Assembly: GCA_016124575.1 (NCBI GenBank) | Contig: WGNM01000004.1 | Span: 1-64,000 of the forward strand | Reading direction: 5' to 3' | Length of the DNA: 64,000 nt | Source of the DNA: Cryomorphaceae bacterium | GTDB taxonomy: Bacteria > Bacteroidota > Bacteroidia > Flavobacteriales_D > Sanyastnellaceae | In this document: piece by piece, positions 57,093 through 64,000 of the stretch | Position numbering within the stretch: the first letter of the stretch is position 1 | Layout of the letters: each line of letters starts with the position of its first letter | Program-made: the position numbers and the translations under genes | Notes under the pieces: generated by a model | Told to the model about the DNA's origin: nothing | The model's input: only the letters and a program-made list of their open reading frames with translations | The model's database searches: none

Positions 57093-57891
57093 CATCATCA
57101 TGGCCGTATTAAACGGAGAAGCCTGGATACAGGAAGCCATAGACAGTGTGCTCAACCAAACAATGGCAGATTGGGAGCTCATAGTGGTAGACAATGGCAG
57201 CAGTGATAGCACACAAGACATCGCGCGTGCGCCGGGTGACCCGCGAATAATTGTAGTGACAGAACCGCAACGCGGCGTAAGTTATGCGCGAAACCGCGGA
57301 CTAGAGATGGCGCGAGGGGCATACATCTGCTTTTTGGACAGCGACGATCGCTTGCCGAGAAACAGCTTGCAAGTGCGACTTGACGTTTTTGAAAATCGGC
57401 CACATTGCACCGTAGTTGACGGACGCGTAGACACCTACCACAGCACCTTTCAAACCATCGTTTCTCATTGGGAACCTAAACATAATGGACAGCCATTGTC
57501 TAGCATGCTCGCCTTGAGTAGCGATTATTTCCGCGGCATCACATGGATGATTGATCGCCGAGCCCTTGGGAGCATTCGGTTTCGAGAAGACATGGCCCAT
57601 GGTGAAGACTTCATTTTTATCATCGACATATTGAGCAGTGGCGGACAGCACAGCGCAACCACCCAGACCATTTACGATATTCGCAAGCGAGAAGGTTCAG
57701 CCATGTCGGACCTTGACGGCATTTCACTCGGCTACGATCAGATGTTAGAGCATCATGAACAGCACCCACTGTTTCAGCCAGTACGCAGCTTATACATCCG
57801 CCGCGTGAGGCGCATACTTTTTAGAAGTTATCTAAAAAAAATGAACCTTTACCAAGCCCTAAGGCACTGGTTGAAATGGACCTTGAAATGA
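57079..57891 (+). CDS. Family 2 glycosyltransferase
   Basis: 270 residues, GT-A fold: KVSIIMAVLNGEAWIQEAI at the N-terminus, DSVLNQTMADWELIVVDNGS, GVSYARNRGLEMARGAYICF and the metal-binding DSDDR (FLDSDDRLPRNSLQ). EDFIFIIDILSSGG lies near the acceptor site. GT2 enzymes are inverting transferases of polysaccharide assembly. The preceding and following genes overlap it, so all four are co-translated. Confidence 0.93.
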   Translation: MTKVSIIMAVLNGEAWIQEAIDSVLNQTMADWELIVVDNGSSDSTQDIARAPGDPRIIVVTEPQRGVSYARNRGLEMARGAYICFLDSDDRLPRNSLQVRLDVFENRPHCTVVDGRVDTYHSTFQTIVSHWEPKHNGQPLSSMLALSSDYFRGITWMIDRRALGSIRFREDMAHGEDFIFIIDILSSGGQHSATTQTIYDIRKREGSAMSDLDGISLGYDQMLEHHEQHPLFQPVRSLYIRRVRRILFRSYLKKMNLYQALRHWLKWTLK

Positions 57892-58424
57892 ACATCGTAA
57901 TCGCCATAGAAAATGTAGAACAATTGCTTGCAGGCGGCATAGTAGCGCACGCATTGCGAGGGGTGGCAATAAAAAATGTCTCATTCCTATTCTTAAACAA
58001 CCAAGAGACATTAACGCAAATGTCTGCCCACTGCGGACTAAATGATTTTGCACCTACCACGCAAGACAGCCAGCCCGATTTGATGTTTACCTTTTCAGAC
58101 TCAACCGCCGCGGCAACCACCAGAGCCAAACGAAAGTCCATTTATTTTAGCAAGTCCACAGACGGCGAAATCGAATTGAGCCAAGACGACATCTGCTTCG
58201 TGACAGACACCACCAGTGCGCGTATGTTGAAAGACAACAAACGCACCCACATCCACCTAACGGGAGCAATTGAGCTTGAGATCCCCGCATTTTATGAAGG
58301 TAAAGCAGAGATAGAAGAGCACATAAAAAGATTGCAACAAAACACTTATATAGGCGACGGACTTGCAGCAGTGCGGATTGCAGAGATACTAAAACACACC
58401 CTTTCACCAGAGCCCGGCACATGA
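57888..58424 (+). CDS. Unknown protein coupled to glycosyltransferases, possibly a reduced GT-B/epimerase-like domain
   Basis: 178 residues from the ATG at 57888, which gives the ATGA overlap with the GT2 stop; an in-frame ATG 12 bases upstream is possible. No signal or membrane segment. An N-terminal beta-strand (MNIVIAIENVEQLLAGGIVA) and the C-terminal GDGLAAVRIAEIL (residues 156-168) recall the closing GDGKAxERIxEIL of UDP-GlcNAc 2-epimerases (WecB type), and the middle FVTDTTSARMLKDNKRTHI could match their SGG-loop/donor region. The protein is far too short for a full GT-B fold. It may be a degenerate or accessory domain. It also overlaps the next gene by ATGA. Function unknown. Confidence 0.7.
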   Translation: MNIVIAIENVEQLLAGGIVAHALRGVAIKNVSFLFLNNQETLTQMSAHCGLNDFAPTTQDSQPDLMFTFSDSTAAATTRAKRKSIYFSKSTDGEIELSQDDICFVTDTTSARMLKDNKRTHIHLTGAIELEIPAFYEGKAEIEEHIKRLQQNTYIGDGLAAVRIAEILKHTLSPEPGT

Positions 58425-60856
58425 ACATACTCGTGCTAACATATTGGAGTTATAAGGAACCCCTGGTTCATGCAGCCACCATTGGGTACATCAAAGAAAT
58501 ACGCAAATACATTGGCGTTGAGGGGCAGATATACCTCTTAACCATGGAGAAAGAAGCCCTGCAATTATCGTCCACAGAGCGCCAAACAGCCGATAAAATG
58601 CTCGCCGAACACGGAATAGAACTGATAACTAAGAAATACCACTATTTCGGATTTCAAGCAGCACTTGCATGGATTAAGAACCTGCTTTGGCTAACAATCT
58701 TTTGCCGAAAAAAGAAAATCGACATCATACATGCACGGGGCAGCACAGCCGGACTGACGGCACACATCTTATCGCGATTGACAAAGAAAAAATTCGTTGT
58801 CGACGGATTTGAGCCCCATGCAGATTCCATGGTAGAAAACGGCACATGGAAAAAAGGGTCGCTATCATTCCGCATTTTGCATTGGTCAGAAAAGCAACAA
58901 GCGCGAAATGCTGCAGCCGTATTAGCGATGACCGAAAACATGGCCGATTACTCAGCAGAGGCCTATGGATACATTCCAGGGAATTTTTTCGTCAGGCCCG
59001 GATGTGTTGATTTAAGTGTTTTCAACGAGCACGTATCCGACATACGCGCGTCACTCGGGTTAACAGGAAAGCTCGTCTGCGTGTATGCCGGCAAGCTTGG
59101 CGGCATCTACTTAAAAGAAGAAGTCTTCGCCTTTTATTCAGCCTGTTACGAGCGATTTGGCGATCAATTCAGAGCCTTGCTTTTGAGTGACCACTCAGAT
59201 AGCGAAGTGGAGCTACTTGCCAAAAACCACCACTTACCAGCTGGCCTCGTGATACATAAGCACGTGTTGCACTCAGACGTTCCGAAATATCTTGCATCAG
59301 CCGATTTTGCCTTAAACCCAGTGAAGCCCGTTCCTTCAAAAAAATACTGCACATCTATTAAAGATGGGGAATATTGGGCGATGGGACTACCTGTGGTAAT
59401 AACACCGAACATTTCAAGCGATTCAGACCTCATAGAACGAGAGGAAATAGGGGTTATTTGGGACGGGTATGATCGCGATACGATGCAATCCGTTTTAGAC
59501 AGACTTGAAACTGTTTTATCGAAAGACCGCAGCGCCTTGCAGGCCAAGATTCGGAGAATCGCATTGGAGCGTCGAGATTTAAAAATAGCCTCAGAGAATT
59601 ACCGCCTCTTGTATGGCGAAAACGGACTGCTTCAGAAAGAGAGCAAACAATTTTTAGCCCTCATCTACAACAGTTTGCGAGACCCCCTATTTCAAAACCT
59701 CGTTTATTCGTACCTCGACAAGCAATTGGAAGAGCATCCCAACTACCGATTGAACCTCGTGACCTTTGAGCAAGATAAATATGCATTTACTCCTGAAGAG
59801 CAACAAAGGCACAAAATCCATTTGACCAGCAAGCGCATATATTGGCGACCAGTGAAGTACCACAGCGGCAATTTCAAACTCATTAAAAAAGTGCTTGATT
59901 TGACGAACGCCTTTTTAACAGCGACCAAAATCATACTTAGAAAACGACAAAATCTTGTTGTTTCCTTTGCGAATACCTCAGCAGTAATATCGCATTTTGT
60001 AGCACAATTCTTCCGAACACCACTATTGATATATTCATACGAGCCACACAGCGATTTTCTAAAAGAGTTTGGAATTTGGTCAACAAACAGCATTACATAC
60101 CAAATCATGCATCGCTTGGAGTGGAGAGTTGGTCGGAAAGCAGCATATGTCCTTACAGGAACCCGACACATGGTAGAAGCCTTAAAGGGAAAGACAAAAG
60201 GGCTCGTTTTCCGAGCGCCATCCAGCGCTGATGATCGTGTTTTTTACTTCGACAACCTTGCACGGCAGGAAATACGGGAGAAATACAATCTAAAGAACCG
60301 AAAAGTCATCGTTTACGTCGGCAAGTTCGGAGGCATCTATTACCGATCTGAAATCATTGGCTTTTTCGCTGCATTGCGTGCCCTCGACCCTGCTTACTTC
60401 TTATTTATCGTCAGTCCACAAGACCACCAAGAACTCACTACCATGTGTGGCGAAGGCGGCTTGAATACCGAAGACTACTGCATCACAGAAACGGCATCAC
60501 AAGCCGAAATACGAGGCTTTAATTCTGCTGCCGACATAGGTTTAACCGCAGTACCCCCCTATCCCAGTCAGCGTTTTCGTTCACCGGTAAAAGTTGGTGA
60601 ATACTTGATGTGTGGATTGCCATACATCACCATGCGTGGCGTTTCAGAAGACGACGAAGTTGCCGAGAAAAACAACGTCGGCATTGTTTTGTCTGCTTTG
60701 GATGCAGCACAAGCCGACGAAGCACATGATAAAATGCGAGAATTGTTTCAAGAAGACACCCATGCCTTGAGGAAACGATGCAGAGATGTTGGGATAGAGT
60801 ACCGCGGAAAACACCACGTAGATCAACTTTTTGATCGCTTACTGAGTGAAGTATAG
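58421..60856 (+). CDS. Double glycosyltransferase: two GT4-like enzymes in one chain
   Basis: 811 residues made of two homologous GT-B units, about 1-405 and 406-811, with landmarks about 410 residues apart. Unit 1: GFEPHADSMVENGTW (~128), YAGKLGGIYLKEEVFAFY (~222), SADFALNPVKPVPSKKYCTS, DGEYWAMGLPVVIT. Unit 2: SYEPHSDFLKEFGIW (~537), YVGKFGGIYYRSEIIGFF (~631), AADIGLTAVPPYPSQRF, VGEYLMCGLPYITM. The units diverge substantially, so the duplication is old. The chain starts directly in unit 1 with no signal or anchor. It overlaps the small unknown gene by ATGA and its stop is one base from the convergent LEA2 gene. It may add two sugars in sequence or act on alternating linkages; specificity is unknown. 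Confidence 0.88.
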   Translation: MNILVLTYWSYKEPLVHAATIGYIKEIRKYIGVEGQIYLLTMEKEALQLSSTERQTADKMLAEHGIELITKKYHYFGFQAALAWIKNLLWLTIFCRKKKIDIIHARGSTAGLTAHILSRLTKKKFVVDGFEPHADSMVENGTWKKGSLSFRILHWSEKQQARNAAAVLAMTENMADYSAEAYGYIPGNFFVRPGCVDLSVFNEHVSDIRASLGLTGKLVCVYAGKLGGIYLKEEVFAFYSACYERFGDQFRALLLSDHSDSEVELLAKNHHLPAGLVIHKHVLHSDVPKYLASADFALNPVKPVPSKKYCTSIKDGEYWAMGLPVVITPNISSDSDLIEREEIGVIWDGYDRDTMQSVLDRLETVLSKDRSALQAKIRRIALERRDLKIASENYRLLYGENGLLQKESKQFLALIYNSLRDPLFQNLVYSYLDKQLEEHPNYRLNLVTFEQDKYAFTPEEQQRHKIHLTSKRIYWRPVKYHSGNFKLIKKVLDLTNAFLTATKIILRKRQNLVVSFANTSAVISHFVAQFFRTPLLIYSYEPHSDFLKEFGIWSTNSITYQIMHRLEWRVGRKAAYVLTGTRHMVEALKGKTKGLVFRAPSSADDRVFYFDNLARQEIREKYNLKNRKVIVYVGKFGGIYYRSEIIGFFAALRALDPAYFLFIVSPQDHQELTTMCGEGGLNTEDYCITETASQAEIRGFNSAADIGLTAVPPYPSQRFRSPVKVGEYLMCGLPYITMRGVSEDDEVAEKNNVGIVLSALDAAQADEAHDKMRELFQEDTHALRKRCRDVGIEYRGKHHVDQLFDRLLSEV

Positions 60857-60857
60857 C

Positions 60858-61343
60858 CTACTTATTCATCCCTTTCAGGTCGATAGATTCAGAAAAGTCA
60901 ACCGGCACTTTTCGCTTCACCAAAAGCGCCTTACCAGTCACAAAGCCCTTTGCTTGAAAGTCGGCTTTGTTTGCAAACAGCAGCGATAACAGGTTATCAA
61001 GGAAACTTCCCTTCATGTCTTCGTAGTTGCCGCGCAACACCAATTTACGCGAGTTCACTGATTTTGAAGGGAGCTTCACCTTTTCTGTGAGCATGACCTT
61101 TCCCATTTCCTTTTGGTTCACGAACACATCAATATCTGATTGAGTTAGCGTAACAGCGTACCAGTTTGGATTTTTGATGCGCAGCGTTATCTCAGCTTCA
61201 ACAAGGTCTTTGTTAAATTTCGTAATGTTAACATCCTCTACATCGAGCACTTCGACATCCTTGTAGAATTTACAAGACACCATTGTCGACATCACCAAGA
61301 AGAGCATTGCCAAGCGGCTGATGCGTGTAACTAAAGATTTCAT
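60858..61343 (-). CDS. LEA type 2 family lipoprotein
   Basis: 161 residues with a lipobox (LVMSTMVSC, Cys24). The remainder is one LEA14/WHy-type beta-sandwich: VLDVEDVNITKFNKDLVEAE, ITLRIKNPNWYAVTLTQSDI, DVFVNQKEMGKVMLTEKVKL and KRKVPVDFSESIDLKG. These domains occur in water-stress and outer-membrane-associated proteins of unknown precise function. Probably monocistronic between a convergent glycosyltransferase and the M20 gene. Confidence 0.9.
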   Translation of the reverse strand: MKSLVTRISRLAMLFLVMSTMVSCKFYKDVEVLDVEDVNITKFNKDLVEAEITLRIKNPNWYAVTLTQSDIDVFVNQKEMGKVMLTEKVKLPSKSVNSRKLVLRGNYEDMKGSFLDNLLSLLFANKADFQAKGFVTGKALLVKRKVPVDFSESIDLKGMNK

Positions 61344-61386
61344 GACATTTGAATTTAAGGTCAGCAGACAAATACCTTGCCGTTGG

Positions 61387-62763
61387 TTATTCTGAAAAAT
61401 GCTTGAAGAACCCAGGGATGGTTTCGATTCCTTTTAAGTAATTGAAAACCCCATAATGTTCATTTGGTGAATGAATCGCGTCTGAATCGAGACCGAAACC
61501 CATCAGTACTGTTTTCAAACCCAGAATAGCTTCAAAAGCAGCAACAATTGGGATAGAACCACCGCTGCGAACAGGAATTGGTTTCTTGCCATACGTTTCC
61601 TCCATTGCTTTTGACGCTGCCAAATAAGCCAGGCTATCGGTAGGCGTTACAGCAGCTTCACCGCCATGATGAGGGGTTACTTTTACCTTAACACTTGGCG
61701 GTGCGATGCGTGTGAAGTGATCTACAAACAACTTCGTGATGGTTTCTGATTTTTGATTTGGCACCAAGCGCATGCTAATTTTCGCAAAAGCTTTCGATGC
61801 GACAACCGTTTTGGCGCCCTCACCAATGTATCCACCCCAAATTCCGTTTACATCGAGCGTTGGCCGAATCGACACCCTTTCAGGCGGGGTGTATCCACGT
61901 TCACCTTCTACCGCCCCAATACCTATGCTCTGTTTGAAACGCTCTTCACTGAAAGGAGCCTTCGCCATTTCAGCGCGTTCTTCGGCAGAGAGTTCAGTCA
62001 CATCATCGTAGAAGCCAGGAATTGTAATGTGCTGATTTTCATCTTTCAAAGAAGCAATCATTTCACATAAAATATTGATCGGGTTCGGCGCTGAGCCACC
62101 GTATAACCCACTGTGAAGGTCGCGGTTCGGCCCCATCACTTCAACTTCCAAATAGCTTAACCCACGCAATCCCGACGTTATTGAAGGCGTATCATTGGCC
62201 AAAATACCCGTGTCAGACACCAAAACAACATCCGCTGAAAGCTTCGACTTGTATTTTTCTAAAAATCCTTCAAGATTTACCGACCCAACCTCTTCTTCAC
62301 CTTCAATGATAAACTTCACATTGCACGGCAGCGAGTTGGTTTTCATCATGTATTCGAACGCCTTTACATGCATAAAAAACTGTCCCTTATCATCGCACGC
62401 GCCGCGGGCAAAAATGGCACCCTCCGGGTGGATGGTAGTCGATTTTATCACCGGTTCAAACGGCGGACTGTCCCACAAATCGATGGGGTCAGCAGGTTGG
62501 ACATCATAATGTCCGTAAACTAAAATTGTCTTTTTATTGGGATCAATGATTTTCTCTCCAAATACGATCGGAAAACCGTCTGTTTCTATCAATTCAGTAT
62601 TATCAGCGCCAGCTTTCTCGAGAGCCTCGCGCGTAACTTCCGCCATGCGGCGTACATCTTTTGCATACGCAGGATCAGCACTTACAGATGGAATGCGCAG
62701 AATGTCAAGCAATTCGTTTAAAAGCGTGTCTTTATTTTCGGTGATATAAGCCTTAATATTCAT
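61387..62763 (-). CDS. M20-family dipeptidase (cytosolic non-specific dipeptidase-like)
   Basis: 458 residues from the ATG at 62763 (MNIKAYITENKDTLLNELL); a second ATG lies immediately upstream. A di-zinc M20 metallopeptidase: VYGHYDVQPAD (first His and Asp), RGACDDKGQ (bridging Asp), IEGEEEVGS (Glu pair), VSDTG (Asp) and DAIHSPNEHYG (last His). The inserted lid/dimerisation domain spans about 190-310 (GLRGLSYLEVEVMGPNRDL, SGLYGGSAPNPI). It likely cleaves cytoplasmic dipeptides. A TACCTTTC stretch at 62782-62789 (minus) is a weak promoter candidate. Confidence 0.95.
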   Translation of the reverse strand: MNIKAYITENKDTLLNELLDILRIPSVSADPAYAKDVRRMAEVTREALEKAGADNTELIETDGFPIVFGEKIIDPNKKTILVYGHYDVQPADPIDLWDSPPFEPVIKSTTIHPEGAIFARGACDDKGQFFMHVKAFEYMMKTNSLPCNVKFIIEGEEEVGSVNLEGFLEKYKSKLSADVVLVSDTGILANDTPSITSGLRGLSYLEVEVMGPNRDLHSGLYGGSAPNPINILCEMIASLKDENQHITIPGFYDDVTELSAEERAEMAKAPFSEERFKQSIGIGAVEGERGYTPPERVSIRPTLDVNGIWGGYIGEGAKTVVASKAFAKISMRLVPNQKSETITKLFVDHFTRIAPPSVKVKVTPHHGGEAAVTPTDSLAYLAASKAMEETYGKKPIPVRSGGSIPIVAAFEAILGLKTVLMGFGLDSDAIHSPNEHYGVFNYLKGIETIPGFFKHFSE

Positions 62764-62883
62764 CATAAAACATTTAAGTCCGAAAGGTACAGAAATGCAC
62801 TGAGAGCAACCCATTCAACGCAACTATTCGGAGAACCAATAATTTAACTTCAAATAAAGGGTGGTGAAACCGCAGAAGAAACG

Positions 62884-62891
62884 TACTTTTG
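62884..62891 (+). promoter_or_regulatory. Candidate typA -7 promoter element
   Basis: TACTTTTG, exact TAnnTTTG, 19 bases before the typA ATG. No clear -33 element upstream. Confidence 0.5.
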
Positions 62892-62910
62892 CGCCCGATT
62901 TTCAGAACAA

Positions 62911-64000
62911 ATGACATCAATAAGAAACATCGCGATTATCGCGCACGTTGACCACGGCAAGACTACCTTGGTAGATAAGATCATTCAGGAATGTAAAGTT
63001 TTTGATGACCGCAAAGACAAAACCGAGTTGATACTAGACAACAACGACTTGGAGCGTGAGCGCGGAATCACCATTCTTTCAAAGAACGTTTCGGTATCTT
63101 ACAAAGACGTTAAGATCAACATTCTCGACACCCCTGGTCACGCCGACTTTGGTGGAGAAGTAGAACGCGTATTGAAAATGGCCGACGGCGTATTGTTGCT
63201 TGTTGATGCCTTTGAAGGACCAATGCCACAGACCCGTTTCGTATTGTCGAAAGCGCTAGAACTGGGCTTGAAGCCAATTGTTGTCGTTAACAAAGTAGAC
63301 AAAGAAAACTGCCGTCCGGACGAAGTTCAGGAAGCCGTTTTTGAATTGATGTTCAACCTCGACGCTACAGAAGACCAGCTTGATTTCACGACCCTTTACG
63401 GTTCGAGTAAGCACGGATGGATGAGCACTGACTGGCGCAATCAAACCGACACAGTAACGCCACTTTTGGACGCTGTAATCGAGCACATCCCGGAAGCACC
63501 TTTTCGTGAAGGAGCTTTGCAGATGCAAATCACATCACTCGACCACTCTCCATTTACAGGAAGGATAGCAATTGGACGCGTTTACCGCGGAACAATAAAC
63601 GAAGGAGATCAAATTGCCCTGATTCGCAAAGATGGCGCCCCTCTTAAACCACGGGTCAAAGAACTATATGTTTTTGAAGGTTTAGGTCGTGCGAAAGTAA
63701 AAAGCGTGCGCAGTGGTGACTTGTGTGCTGTTGTAGGCCTTGAAGGATTCGACATTGGCGACACCATCACCGACTTGGTAGAGCAAGAAGCATTGCCACG
63801 CATTTCAGTTGATGAGCCAACAATGAGTATGTTGTTCACCATCAACACCTCTCCTTTCTTCGGTAAAGAAGGAAAGTACGTTACCTCACGTCAGTTGCGT
63901 GATCGTTTGTACAAAGAGATCGAGAAAAACCTTGCCTTGCGCATAGAAGACACAAACAGTGAAGATACCTTTAACGTTTACGGACGGGGCATTCTTCACT
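62911..64000 (+). CDS. typA: Ribosome-associated GTPase TypA/BipA, C-terminus outside the window
   Basis: 363 codons are visible from the ATG at 62911 to the right edge with no stop, so about 60% of the usual ~600 residues. Translational GTPase motifs: G1 HVDHGKTT (12-19), G2 [11 protein letters not shown]3 [17 protein letters not shown]4 [12 protein letters not shown] and G5 [12 protein letters not shown]. Domain II begins at [20 protein letters not shown], and domain III at [19 protein letters not shown] with TSRQLRDRL, which is the TypA signature. TypA helps ribosome assembly and stress adaptation. Monocistronic as far as can be seen. Confidence 0.96.
   Translation, partial: MTSIRNIAIIAHVDHGKTTLVDKIIQECKVFDDRKDKTELILDNNDLERERGITILSKNVSVSYKDVKINILDTPGHADFGGEVERVLKMADGVLLLVDAFEGPMPQTRFVLSKALELGLKPIVVVNKVDKENCRPDEVQEAVFELMFNLDATEDQLDFTTLYGSSKHGWMSTDWRNQTDTVTPLLDAVIEHIPEAPFREGALQMQITSLDHSPFTGRIAIGRVYRGTINEGDQIALIRKDGAPLKPRVKELYVFEGLGRAKVKSVRSGDLCAVVGLEGFDIGDTITDLVEQEALPRISVDEPTMSMLFTINTSPFFGKEGKYVTSRQLRDRLYKEIEKNLALRIEDTNSEDTFNVYGRGILH

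Overview
The window is a compact, gene-dense stretch of a Bacteroidota chromosome, most likely Flavobacteriia (a Cryomorphaceae-like or similar marine lineage). The evidence is a full-length SprA, the outer-membrane pore of the type IX secretion system (T9SS), in the order maeB-ruvA-sprA-gcvH-vanZ-tonB. PorP/SprF, several exported proteins with T9SS sorting domains, a short ATP synthase epsilon subunit, the rlmH / DUF4783 / nadC / YihY neighbourhood and many gene starts preceded by the Bacteroidota -7 promoter motif TAnnTTTG point the same way. I found no rRNA, tRNA, CRISPR array, insertion sequence or prophage. Two genes run off the edges: a large exported protein on the left (no stop reached) and typA/bipA on the right.

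Layout. 1-2664: partial exported protein. 2754-5885: AddA-type helicase-nuclease. 6030-9370: four overlapping genes for an MbnP-like protein, two MbnH-like di-haem peroxidase-family lipoproteins and a YkgJ cysteine-cluster protein. 9486-17085: a T9SS type B cassette of a 1684-residue PKD-repeat adhesin, a TPR/PD40 protein and a PorP/SprF partner. 17086-21844: murB, a small unknown gene, a TPR protein and AddB. 21858-25228: glycosyltransferase, methyltransferase and flippase for surface glycans. 25231-29900: DUF2147, YihY, nadC, DUF4783, rlmH and an unknown polytopic membrane protein. 29942-31694: atpC and atpD. 31855-34483: ribF, an exported leucine-rich-repeat protein, pnuC and a NadR-like kinase (flavin and NAD cofactor supply). 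34505-46294: tonB, vanZ, gcvH, sprA, ruvA and maeB. 46396-52817: secreted T9SS cargo, three thioredoxin-fold envelope proteins and outer-membrane barrels. 52814-55906: a BNR-repeat (sortilin-like) exported protein. 56010-60856: a four-gene glycan cluster with an unusual double glycosyltransferase. 60858-64000: LEA2 lipoprotein, M20 dipeptidase and typA.

The common theme is the cell envelope: secretion (SprA, PorP/SprF), its cargo (PKD adhesin, sorting-domain proteins), surface glycan synthesis and envelope redox chemistry, mixed with conserved housekeeping genes. Most operons are translationally coupled (ATGA or similar overlaps), and five convergent gene pairs abut or overlap with no room for an ordinary terminator. 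The least explained parts are the MbnP/MbnH/YkgJ operon, the fused double glycosyltransferase with the small unknown protein coupled to it, the exported LRR protein inside the cofactor operon, and the widely separated addA and addB.
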